Source of the DNA: Asterias amurensis
Taxonomy: Eukaryota > Echinodermata > Asteroidea > Forcipulatida > Asteriidae
Direction: 5' to 3'
DNA length: 64,000 bases
NCBI RefSeq assembly: GCF_032118995.1
Contig: NC_092665.1
Location: 11,078,512 to 11,142,511, forward strand
How positions within the stretch are numbered: the stretch's first letter is position 1; each line of letters starts with the position of its first letter. Below, piece after piece: positions 54,497-64,000 of this stretch. The notes below the pieces were generated by a model. That model had not been told where the DNA came from, made no database searches, and was given only the letters and a program-made list of their open reading frames with translations. Made by a program: the position numbers and the translations under genes.

Positions 54497-57400
54497 CAAA
54501 GATTATACAGCGCCGCAAGGCGCAAGATGCGGAACTCGGGCTGAAATGTGAAATCCCACTGGACGCCATTTCGGCAAGTAACTCTTTTGATACAACAGTA
54601 GATCAGTGCAGTTCAGTGCGGACAACGACCATTCCTATCAATCAGTCAGTGCGCAAGGGTCAGAAAACCCCTTCATTTCATTTGTTAGATATTCATGACC
54701 GTCGCGGCTATGAATATATAATGAGCTCGGAGGACGCATTTTAAAAAATCCAATTCGGGAGTATTAAATACTATAACAGACAAAAACGTTCATAAAACGG
54801 AGTAATAATGTTTTATCTCCTACAAAAATTATTTCATAATTTTATGTATCCAAAAATAAGAAATATGAGACAAAAAACATTACCCTCTTTGTGCAGAAAT
54901 AATGGTCTTCAAAAACGTCATCTTTTTAATATTTAACCAAATTGTGCAGAAGAATTTTATAGATGGACTGTTAGGTAAACTATTGATGTAGTCTTTCGCT
55001 GTATTCGTTATTTCCAAGGTAGCTCGAAACAGTCAAGTTCACCAAAAGAATCCGTCTCCGTCAGCGTGACCCATCAGAATCGAGAAATCCGCCATGTCTC
55101 GCTTGTAAAATGAGAGCCCACACGTGATTGGTCAAAACATGGACCATGCTCAATGTCCTATGTAACTAGTGTAACCAATCAGCTGCTGTGTAAGGAAACG
55201 CTAGTCATTTGCCTAACGTTTCCGTATACTTCAGTCATGTCTGGTTCCCTACTTCAAACGTTACACTGATTAATGCGGTGTTGGGTAAACATTGAGGTAC
55301 CTGGCTTTTCAAAGGATTGTGCATTTGTCTAAAAGGGATTCGTTTAAAGAAGGTCTGCCGTACAATGGCTAAATCCATTAAAATTATTTTTTTAAGCTTT
55401 TTAATATGCCATTCCACCGAAAATAGTAGTAGATATTCGCTGTGGTTTATACCTTGATGAAAGAAACACTATTGCATTTCAAGGGTCCACCATTACTTGC
55501 CCATTTTCATGCTTTTATTCTGTGAGGATTGGTCAATTGTTAACAACATATTTTTTATTAAACACTGCAACATTCTTTTCTTATTTCATTTATTAATTTA
55601 TTTATTTGATTCTTTCAGCTGTAGGAATGTCTCATGCAGTTATCCACATTTTCCTTTACAGAGTCTTAATTATTTAAATAATTGTTTAATGCTAGGTCAG
55701 CTCAGAGAAAAATTACAAAAAAGTTGTTACAGGAACACCCAGGTATTAGGAGATCTGTAAAGATATAAAGTGGAAATTATACTTTCTAATTCAACTAGTT
55801 TCTTATTTTCCCTATTATCTATAAATATCACAAGCAACTTGCAATACAACATTAAGTACTATTTTTGTCTGCCAATGATATTGATTAAAATAATGTAATT
55901 TATCTTGATGGGAACCCTGTAAAGCAATGATTGAACAATGCTTACTCTTTATCTTAAAGTTATTGTACAATACTATTGGCAAAGATCTTTTCGTTGAAAA
56001 GCTTACTGGTCGTTAAGTTCACATTTGAACTATATTTTCTGTCTCTGATCTGAAATGAAGGTTCACACTTCCTGCGAATGTCAATGCGATACCAATGTTG
56101 ATATCAAAAGTTCACAAATAACTTGCAGAGGTTGAATTGTGCGAATATTGCATTGTGCAAATATCGCAACGAAAACAGAGTTGTGATGTAAAATTCAAGT
56201 AAAATCCATATCGAATTCACATTCGCAGTAAGTATGAACCAGGCTTAAGACTTTAAACTTTAAATTAAAAAAATATTCAGAAATATAAATTCACAAGCAT
56301 GCAAAAGTTTCAACTCAATTCGGGGTCTGTTAGCTTGAGGAAAAAAAAACCAGCAAAACATTTCATTTAGTACGAGGTACTAAAGTATCTTGTAAGAAGG
56401 TACGAAGTGTCCAAGGTACGAAGAGTCCCATAGTCACTTCGTACCTTGCAAAGGTACGAAGCGTCTAGGGTGCGAAGAGGCAAAGGTACGAAGTGTCCTG
56501 ACACCTTTCATCTCGGAAGACTGTTATTTGACCCATCCAAGCCTAGCGATACCAACTACATCTCTGAGCACGGCATTCCCGAACAGTCATAATTACAACA
56601 CCCCGTAGAAATCTGGCTGGGTTACAACATCAGGAAGAAACCAGTCAATGTTCAACTTCACGTTCTCCGACAAGTACTTTGTGACGGAATTATCCAAAAG
56701 CTAGAAACAACGGTAGGTCATCAAGGGTAGGCCTGAGTTTTGGAGGGAAAAAAAGTATCATAAGATTTTAATTTTACATTGTTTAGATCCCATCATATAG
56801 TTATTTAAAAAAAGGTTGACAGAAATAACCAGGCTAATTCTCATTGTATATGGACCTAAACTGGGAGCACTGTACTCCGTAGCACGCTAATATAAGGTTT
56901 GCGGTATAAACACATCCGGTTATTAAAAATTTAACTTTGTATAATAAGATGACAACTAACATGACTAAAGAAACAAATATATTAATGCAATAAAACAAAG
57001 TGCAAGTTGAAGACAAAAACTTGTGTATTGTAAATATCATGTCCAAAATAGCCTAGAACTGTCACTGACTCACTGTGTAGTACGAGCATGGAGGGTCTAT
57101 TTCTTCCTCCATGGTATAATTATAACAATGTTTAAAGTTAAACCAGGTCCCTACTAGTACTACTTTCTGATATTTAAAAAAATGTTTTATAAATACATGC
57201 CACGACGACGACGACGAAAGACAAAACAACTAAACAGCAGCCCCAGAAAATCGTGTTTACTGTGACGTCACGCAACAATGAGTGCCGCAACAACGGAGAA
57301 ATTTGTGATTTCTCGTGAAATTACGAGGCCGAAAACACGACAACGGTTGAACGTGCAGAAGTGAATGTACCATCAATAGGACCAGAAACCCTTCGTCTAC

Positions 57401-57873
57401 CATAATATCGACCTCATTTGTCTCCATTATGCTCGAAACAGTCAAGTTCACCAAAAATGTGAGGCTATTCTTCGAAAAGTGTGAAAACTTAAGTACACTT
57501 CAGTTGAAAATATAAATGTCTTAGAGGGGTTAAATTCGGTAAAAATTGGGTTCTAAATCTTCGTTAGATTGTCGAGAAGGCTACTCACCCCACCATGTTG
57601 GTCTAACTCCGACGGAAATGTACTTCCCATCGGTTTGAAGGAGCAGTGTCGGAACGCTCGCATTTTCACGCGAAATCTCGAAGGGGTCCGAGGCCAGCTC
57701 TCGCTGCAAATGAAATCGAGCGCTATGCTTCATTATCGAGCACGGTGCGCACGGACTGCAATGGGAAACAAAACATTCACTTGCTGAAATGGCGCCCATG
57801 CGTATTTCACGTTCCAATAATAGATAAAGCTTCAGTTCCTCATCTTGCGCCTTGCGGCGCTTTATAATCTTTG
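54497..57873. mobile_element. 3.4 kb DNA transposon in gene 3, 8 bp target duplication
   Basis: The termini CAAAGATTATACAGCGCCGC (left) and its inverse at 57834-57873 pair over about 40 bp. GTTGTTAC flanks both sides (54489-54496 and 57874-57881), and removing the element plus one copy rejoins the NLR reading frame (LGSTV-TTLVMDEWVRF). An 8 bp duplication is usual for hAT elements, though P and Merlin types also make 8-9 bp. No transposase is recognisable, so this copy is non-autonomous or decayed. Inside, AGCTCGAAACAGTCAAGTTC-like words occur in direct orientation at about 55021 and 57430, and GGTACGAAG(T/A)GTCC repeats at 56395-56510. Confidence 0.85.
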
Positions 57874-58056
57874 GTTGTTACAGTCGAACCAAGCTTGGCT
57901 TCAAACAACGCCAACATCATTATCCTGTGTAAACAGATATACCTCTAAAATTCAACAAGAGTTTTCATTGAAAACTGAAAGGTGTTTTTTTGTCAGTTTT
58001 ATAACAAGTTCTGCCGCTTTTTTGTTTCTCCCGCTGCAGAAACGGAGTAAGTATTC
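57874..58056 (-). pseudogene. NLR gene 3, middle fragment between two insertions
   Basis: The minus strand reads EYLLRFCSGRNKKAAELVIK, then LTKKHLSVFNENS, collinear with gene 1 residues 462-492 (GYLLRFCSGGNRKAAECVIG). After Asn-Ser, a 2 bp loss relative to gene 1 brings a TGA, and a further in-frame TAG arises where gene 1 has GAG. The remainder is readable at nucleotide level up to the transposon border. Confidence 0.9.
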
Positions 58057-59857
58057 GATTCCTTTTATCTCTCATCATCTGGCTCATATCTTTAATCTCT
58101 CTTTTCTAAGTGGATCTGTACCTTCTAATCTTAAGATTGCCTAGGTTACCCCTGTCTTTAAATCTGGCGATCGCCATGATTTGTCTAACTATCGTCCTAT
58201 TTTTGTTCTTCCATGTTTTTCAAAAATATTGGAAAAGCTTATCTATAAGCGACTTTTCAAATTTCTTTCCCAATTTCATCTTCTTTGTGACCAGCAGTTC
58301 GGTTTTCGGGCCAGTTCCTCTACTGATATGGCTCTGATCCAACTTGTTGATTCTCTTTCAAATTCTCTTTCTGATAAGCTATCTTCTATTGGTGTTTTAT
58401 CGATCTTTCCAAAGCCTTTGATACTATCAACCACTCTATTCTTCTTTCTAAACTTAAACATTACGGCATTAGAGGTGTCTGTCACCAGTGGTTTGTTGAT
58501 TATCTTAATAACCCCAAACAGTTCACCTCTATCAAACAATCGTCTTCTTCTCTCAAAACAATTCATCATGGCGTGCCTCAAAGTTCTATTCTTGGTCCTC
58601 TTCTTTGTCTTATATATGTTAACGATCTTCACTGTTCTTCTAACACATTGTCCTTTATTCTTTTCGCTGATGACACTACTATTCTTTCGTCTCATACTGA
58701 TTTTGATTCCCTGGTCAGTAACCTCAATACTGAGCTTACTAAAGTTTCTTCCTGGTTCCAAGCCAACTCTCTCAACTCTAGTAAAACCAAATACATGGTC
58801 TTCTCCAGGTCTCAAGATTTGTGTGGCAGTGGAACAGTCAAAATTAATGATACTGCCATCAGTAAAGTCCACTGCACAACATTTGTGGGTGTTACCATCG
58901 ATGACAAACTTTCCTGGTCCAACCACATTACTTCCGTTTCCAAAGTCATCAGCCGAAACACTGGTGTACTTTCTAAGCTCCGCTCCTTTCTCCCATCTAC
59001 CACTCTATTTTCTCTTTACAATACTCTCATTTTCCCCTATCTGAACTACTGCAACATTGTCTGGGCACGCACAAGTACTAACAAACTTAAATCTCTTATT
59101 ACCATTCAGAAAAGGGCTACTCGCATTTGCACACTTTCCCATCCTCGTGATCACACAGCACCCTTGTTTGCCAGGTTACACACACTAACAATCACCAATC
59201 AACAATTAATAAACTCCAAACTGGTATATTAATGTTCAAATATACCAATAACCTTCTTCCTCGCACTTTCTCCTCATATTTCACCTCTAGCGATATTCAC
59301 CATTACCATACTAGATCACATAATAACTACTATATCCCTCTTGCCCGCACATCATTCTTAATGAACACACTTCGTTTCTATGGACCTCGTCTATGGAATG
59401 GACTCAGGCAATCTGTGAAATCAAAGTCCTCTGTTGGCCGATTTAAAACCGCTTTCAAAAACCATCTTATCTCCCAGTATATAGCATAGTTTACAAGTAC
59501 ATTTGTTTTTTGTCTTGGTTTAAATGTGCTTTATTTTGCTTGGTACCTCTTTTATTAACCGTGTCGTAATGTTGCATAAGTCAGTCTGATTTCTACTACA
59601 GTTTATGTCCACTCCGTTTGTTTGTCTGGTTTTGTTTCATTGTTTTGTTTTGTTTTGTTTTGTCTTTTGTATTTTTTTTTGCTTGTTCTTTATTGTTTAC
59701 TTAAGTCTATTTTTGTTTGTTTAAGGCATTCCGTTTATAAGCTTCGGCTTCCTGGGTTATGCCTCCACGTATTAGTTTTATTGTATCTATTGTTTTGTTT
59801 TCTTATTAAGTGATTACCCTTTGTGGAAATAAATGTTCGTAGAATTGAATTGAATTG
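58057..59857 (+). mobile_element. 5'-truncated non-LTR retrotransposon in gene 3
   Basis: Inserted on the plus strand, antisense to the NLR. It starts abruptly inside the reverse-transcriptase frame and ends with the microsatellite tail (GAATT)n just before host sequence AATTCTTTCTACGTCGCC. A simple-repeat tail instead of poly(A) and the RT type suggest the CR1/L2 group. Host bases on the two sides fit together without a clear target duplication. The NLR NACHT exon is collinear with gene 1 across it. Confidence 0.85.
58070..59489 (+). pseudogene. reverse transcriptase of the non-LTR element, broken
   Basis: Domains in order: the fingers motif VTPVFKSGDRHDLSNYRPI at 58146 on, then a frame change, then FIDLSKAFDTINHSIL, then QSSILGPLLCLIYVNDL, the catalytic FADDT near 58660, and the thumb/C-terminal part ending PRLWNGLRQSVKSKSSVGRF. 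Lesions: a TAG at about 58141 just before VTPVF, a 1 nt shift near 58395, and a stop at 59230 before the last block. The N-terminal endonuclease part is absent (5' truncation). It cannot produce an active enzyme. Confidence 0.9.
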
Positions 59858-61236
59858 AATTCTTTCTACGTCGCCGTCTAACAATTTTGACATGTGATCA
59901 TTAAATTTGTCTGGATTAGACTCTGCCATACGACAAAGGTACACGGAACAACAAAACTGCATGAATATCATGTGGTGGAATCGGACTTGTTGAACTTTTT
60001 CTATACCGTGCATGAATTGCACTCGGGTCAGCAAGCCGACTTCACATCCAAAATTGACAAGGTCCTCTGAATCAAACTCTGAAACCGCGAAGGAATTTTG
60101 TGCGTGGCTTTTTAACATCGAACGTTCAACTGCAACCTGCCCAAGTTTGGCGATCAGTTTATTAAACCTCTTTTTGGTTATTTCCTTAGAGGGATTGGAT
60201 GTGCAATCTTTGCTCTTCTTTTGATAATAGAATACATTGATTGCGAGACGAAGCAGTTCTGTAATCCTGTCAGGTAGTCGACTCTCAGTCCTAGTTAATA
60301 ACGAACACATCAGCCAAAGAAACAGAGGAATCTCCCCTAAACTTCGGAGTGTTTTCGACTTACTTATTTCAGAAAGAACATGACCATGATGTTGTGAATC
60401 ATAGTTGCTGAAGTATTTACGAACATATTCTTGCTTATGTGTGTCATCGAACCCAACTATGTTTACTCTTGTGAAATCTGGATTGCACTTCAGTAACTTA
60501 AGCGCCGTAGACTGACGACTTGTTACAATTACCTTACATCGTTTAAGCAACTTGAATGAGAGGACGTTGTTAACACTGAAGTCTTCGTTTGCCATTTGTA
60601 GTCTCTCGAATGAGATTTCGTCTGCTCCATCAAGAAGAATTAGAACTTTATCTGGGTGTTGTGTAACGTAATTTTTAATATTTGTCTTCCCAAACTCGTT
60701 TTGAGACAATATTTGAGAAAAAACTTCATCCGTTATGTTGAAATTGACCTCCATTTTGTTTGTTTCCAACAAAAAGACGAGCTTATACTTTGACAGAGGT
60801 GACTCTTGTTTCTGGCGGGTCGATTGAGTATCACTCTGTAAAACAGCCCAGTCATAAGCTATCTTCTTTAGAAGCGTTGATTTACCATATCCACTTTCAG
60901 CAGTGATTAAGATTCTGTTCTTATCCAAGCTTAAAATGTCTTCGTATGACTTGAGGGGAATTTTTTTATACTCCGTTTGGGTTTTATCGGTCTCGTGTTC
61001 GCCTTGAATGTCAATGTGCATCGTGTGGTCTGATTTATGTTTTTCCTTTACTGAACCAGACTGCAATATGGTTGGCTGATTGGGTTGGTTTGTTTCTTGC
61101 AAAAGTTCTAAACTTACATAAAGTTGATCCATATCGACAGCCATATCCTTGTATGTAGGATGTGTATTTACTTTCATTGTCTCCTTGTAATGACTCGCCA
61201 AAGTTTTACCGCACGCCTCGATGTTGCATGGTACAT
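59858..61236 (-). CDS. NLR gene 3, NACHT exon (interrupted 3')
   Basis: The acceptor is TTATGTTACAG on the minus strand; entry in phase 1 gives DVPCNIEACGKTLASHYKET, matching the gene 1 exon start. Residues counted from Met at 61201: Walker A GYGKST at 104-109, Walker B VLILLDGADEI near 186-196, sensor VIVTSR, then GEIPLFLWLMC, and HHMIFMQFCCSVYL. Open throughout, with no damage up to GDVERI, where the retrotransposon begins. If transcribed into the insert, translation would add about 35 antisense-derived residues and stop at 59735, giving a Death-NACHT protein without LRRs. Close to gene 1 (most residues identical by eye). Confidence 0.88.
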
Positions 61237-61487
61237 CTGTAACATAAATAGTAAGATATTACTTGCTGTACCTGATTTAGAGTAGGAGCAATGGTGGCGA
61301 GCAGGAAGGGGGTATCCTAGACTGTGCCCCTGTCTTTATCGGCAAGGATAGGTCCATGCCGCTAGATCCATTTATTCCATTGGGTACAATGATATCATTG
61401 GATACGTGCAGTGACATGAGCTTTCCATAGATGCCCACAGTACACTGCTGTCACGTCCACAATAGAATTTCACTGAGTATCTCTGGG

Positions 61488-61570
61488 TGCGTTCGATTAG
61501 CTTCCCATGGTCGACCCCGCGGTGCTCACTCGGGTGAGCCCCTGCCATGAGCTAATCTATGTGAAATGCG
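61488..61570. mobile_element. GTGCGTTCG element fragment in a gene 3 intron
   Basis: GGGTGCGTTCGATTAGCTTC at the left and GACCCCGCGGTGCTCACTCG, GAGCTAAT at the right equal the termini of the 1377-1630 element with the middle deleted. Confidence 0.55.
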
Positions 61571-61579
61571 GGTAGGTCA

Positions 61580-62097
61580 AAGGTGAATATACACGCCGGT
61601 CTCGAGAAAGGTCTCTGTCGTTATTCACAAGACTCGAAGTGTGACGTCAGATGTTCGCGCTTGGGGTATTCCAACTCCCTCCTCCTTCCCAGAGGTTTAT
61701 GAAAGTACTATGGGATTGTATTGGTTGAAACACATTAAAATCAAATTGATTAAAATGGCTATAAAAACATACGTCAGTGGCAAAACTTTTTATCTGATTT
61801 CTGAGTTTGGAAATTATATTTTAAACTTAACTTTTTATTTTTGTTTTACTTTATTCTTCTTCAGAGTATCTTATAACAAAATAGTACACTGCAAAAAGCA
61901 CTGAAATGGCCTTGTTTAGGACCAGAAATGCACCTCATTTTGCCGCTGCAAGTATAGCTTCTAATTATTTTTGATTTATTTCAATGGTACCCCAACATAT
62001 CCAAACAAGGATGTACACGCCGTTGACAACTGGACCAGCAAAACCCGTTTTTTGGGGGGCAGACATGAGCAAAACAAAAAATGAATGATTTAAATAC
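61580..62097. other. gene 3 intron, no further feature
   Basis: AT-rich intron sequence between the Death exon and the NACHT exon. One unsupported plus-strand frame (61641-61904). Confidence 0.55.
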
Positions 62098-62418
62098 CTG
62101 ATATTAACTCAACCAAGTCAGCACGGCCGAGTTTTGAAAACTCCTCCTTCAACTCGTCTTCAGCTTCCGCTTGGTTTTCTTTGTTTCTGAACCAATCAAG
62201 GAGCATCCGGAAGATTTGTTCTTTGAGGTTACTCGGGTGGTCGTTTTGATATGTGTCAATCTGTGCAGCTTTAATATCCAAATAAGTGCCAAGTTGCTTC
62301 CAGTCTTTTCCAATGTACTCGGAAAGGCGTCGCAACTTCTTCTCATTAATACCTGGTGCATTGGACGTTGCCGTTGACTTCCTCTCGATACCTGGTTTTG
62401 GGGACGGGGGTGCATGTC
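62098..62418 (-). CDS. NLR gene 3, intact Death domain exon
   Basis: Acceptor CTTGTTGTAG and donor GTATTT on the minus strand, 107 codons, phase 1-1. Linker HAPPSPKPGIERKSTATSNA, then Death fold INEKKLRRLSEYIGKDWKQL, KAAQIDTYQNDHPS, NLKEQIFRMLLDWF, EDELKEEFSKLGRADLVELI-SG. It shows what the damaged gene 1 exon at 12441 looked like before its deletion (EQIFRMLLDWF). It would join in frame to both neighbouring exons. Confidence 0.88.
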
Positions 62419-62482
62419 CTACAACAAGATTTGTAACAAAGTCAAGTATACAGTTACTCATCACTACAATAAGTCTCCTTAA

Positions 62483-62540
62483 AGGCAGTGGACACTATAA
62501 GTAATTACTCAAAATAATTATTAGCCTACAAAATGGTGGC
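62483..62540 (+). mobile_element. MITE-A left end, cut by a fold-back element
   Basis: TTAA-AGGCAGTGGACACTATAAG and TAATTACTCAAAATAATTAT are followed directly by the fold-back element; the rest of the MITE is not seen beyond it. Confidence 0.6.
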
Positions 62541-63290
62541 CCTGAAGGGACATCGCACATTTGCGATATCGCAAATATCTTTGCAAATATTTGCGATGTC
62601 ACAAATATTTGTGCAAATATTTGTGACGTCGCAAATATCTTTGCAAACATATGTGATGTCGAACATTTTATCGCATACCTTGTCGCATACTTTGTCGCAT
62701 AGTTTGCCTATTTGTGGCGAGAAATTTTTCAAGAGCCTAAAGGGTTGTTTGAGTTCCACCCTTCATTCCATTAACATGTACACACGGGTGGATAGTCGGA
62801 TACAGTCCGCGCGTGTTTTTTTTTTATGCCATTACAACTTGCACTAGTTAGTTGTAATGGCATCAAACAAACACACGCGCGGACTGTATTGACTCAACTT
62901 CCTTAGCCGGCCTGTGTTACCGCTGCGCTGTGTACATGGTAATGGAATGAAGGCTGGAACCCAAACAACCTTCAGTCTAGGCTCTTGAAAAAATATCGGA
63001 CACAAATATGCAAACTATGCGACGCAGTATGCGATCAAGTATGCAATAATATTTGCGACATCACAAATATTTGCAAAGATATTTGCAAAGACATTTGCGA
63101 CATCGCAAATAATCTGCAAAGATATTTGCGACATCACAAATATTTGCAAAGATGGTTGCACATCGCAAAGTATTTGCAAAGATATTTGCAAAGATATTTG
63201 CGACATCGCAAATATCTGCAAAGATATTTGCGACATCGCAAATATTTGCAAAGATATTTGCGACAACATGTGTAAACTCTCAGGGATATG
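62541..63290. mobile_element. fold-back element with GCAAATATTTGC tandem arms
   Basis: About 300 bp (left) and 430 bp (right) arms are inverted around 62845. Outer parts are tandem units built on GCAAATATTTGCGA(T/C)(G/A)TC. Next comes TTTTTCAAGAGCCTA..GGTTGTTTG, then CATTCCATTAACATGTACAC, the GACTACAGTCCGCGCG-like word, and the core ATGCCATTACAACT / AGTTGTAATGGCAT. The ends CCCTGA(A/G) are inverse. Sits in the intron between the two Death exons of gene 3. Non-coding. Confidence 0.8.
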
Positions 63291-63384
63291 TCGAATAACC
63301 GTCAGATTGTTAGGGTTTAGAGCCAGATCAGCCATTTATATTTATTTTATCTAGTTTCCAATCTAGTTTCCAAGTCCAACAAAC

Positions 63385-63639
63385 CTGGGATCTTTGCAGC
63401 TAAATCTTGACGATCTATTTGAGCCAAGGCACTTCTCAACAATTCCCCCGCTTCTCCGTCATCAGCTTGCTGCTCACTCAACCAAGAAACTAACATCTGA
63501 TGAGCCTGTTCCTCTGGGTTGCTCTCAGCGAGACGTTCAAACTTGCCAATCTCTGCTGGTCTGAACTTAAGCTTGACTGCGAGTTGCTGCCAGTCCTTGC
63601 AGAGGTTTACCGCTAAAGTCCGTAGGAATGTCTCGTCGA
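63385..63639 (-). CDS. NLR gene 3, Death domain exon 1
   Basis: On the minus strand, acceptor GGAAGAACAG and donor GTTTGT; two entry bases, 84 codons, exit phase 1. It encodes DETFLRTLAVNLCKDWQQLA, KFRPAEIGKFERLAESNPEE, QAHQMLVSWLSEQQADDGEA and LLRSALAQIDRQDLAAKIPG. It is the paralogue of 10729-10980, about 85% identical by eye, with one extra Gln and with GKDW changed to CKDW. Its Ubl exons, if present, lie beyond the right edge. It lacks an ATG of its own, so it is only seen by homology. Confidence 0.88.
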
Positions 63640-64000
63640 CTGTTCTTCCGGCAAGACGTTTTTAGAAAGTAAAAAAAAAACTTCTGAATATTAAAAAAAA
63701 TGACATCAGAGGATTCTTCTTTATCAAGACAGTTGTAACAAGTTTCGCCGTTATTTTACGGACTTTTCATAAATGCAAATATTAATTTTGCTAATTAGCG
63801 TAAACATTTAAAAATCAAACAAAACAGAAACATTAAAACACAAGCAAATCCAGATAATTGCAAAAACAGCAACCAAAACAAAACACCGTAGCAATAGGAG
63901 GAAGTGACAACAATTTAAAAGTAAAAACCATAGAATGGACTAAAAACCCTCAAAAGCCAAAATAAAACTGGTACAGATAATAGCTTTTAAAACAATGAAG
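63640..64000. other. upstream intron of gene 3, to the window edge
   Basis: AT-rich, with no exon seen. In gene 1 the Ubl exon lies 690 bp before the Death exon, so the corresponding exon of gene 3 would fall just outside the window. Confidence 0.6.

Noticed and set aside
62533-63335. CRISPR-like appearance of the GCAAATATTTGC repeats
   Set aside because: The repeats are contiguous and self-complementary, with no unique equal-length spacers. The DNA is from an animal, and the array is one arm of a fold-back element.

Overview
This is a window of a marine invertebrate animal genome. Genes have introns with GT/AG junctions in a fixed phase, and much of the DNA is dispersed short inverted-repeat transposons with TTAA target sites. 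The main genes are a lineage-expanded family of NLR (NACHT-LRR) immune receptors with Death domains. Large Death-NACHT-LRR families are known from sea urchins, sea stars and amphioxus. The most abundant MITE here (termini AGGCAGTGGACAC) looks to me like one common in sea-star genomes. I therefore infer an echinoderm, probably an asteroid; this could not be checked by search.

Layout. 1-8.8 kb: no protein gene, only MITEs, tRNA-derived SINEs, a 210-250 bp tandem repeat and a small retrotransposon remnant. 8.8-20.9 kb, plus strand: NLR gene 1. Its exons are a putative 5' exon, a ubiquitin-like fold split over two exons, a Death exon, six short phase-1 linker exons, two damaged Death exons, one intact Death exon, and a 6.47 kb exon carrying NACHT plus 28 tandem 52-residue LRR units. 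20.9-28.7 kb: MITE-rich intergenic DNA. 28.7-30.4 kb, plus strand: an intact LRR-only reading frame (gene 2) whose 5' part is missing. 31-36.9 kb: transposon remnants and segmental duplications. 37.0-42.2 kb: a 5.2 kb element with long inverted termini, a 120 bp satellite and a SINE. 45.9-47.2 kb, plus strand: remains of a trypsin-like serine protease. 50.5-63.6 kb, minus strand: NLR gene 3, with Death, Death and NACHT exons and then an LRR region. It is cut by a 1.8 kb non-LTR retrotransposon and by a 3.4 kb transposon with a perfect 8 bp target duplication, and it carries several frameshifts. Its first exons lie beyond the window.

How the parts relate. Genes 2 and 3 converge and share 3' flanking sequence in inverted orientation, so one arose from the other, or both from a common block, by inverted duplication. 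In gene 1 every exon from the first Death exon to the NACHT exon is joined in phase 1, so any of these exons can be skipped without losing frame. The damaged Death exons (frameshift plus lost donor; nonsense codon) could therefore be bypassed, leaving Ubl-Death-linkers-Death-NACHT-LRR. The linker exons look like Death exons whose domain core was deleted and which were then multiplied in tandem.

All domain calls are by eye; no database search was run. Exon joins are inferred from splice-site consensus, phase agreement and paralogue comparison, with no transcript evidence.
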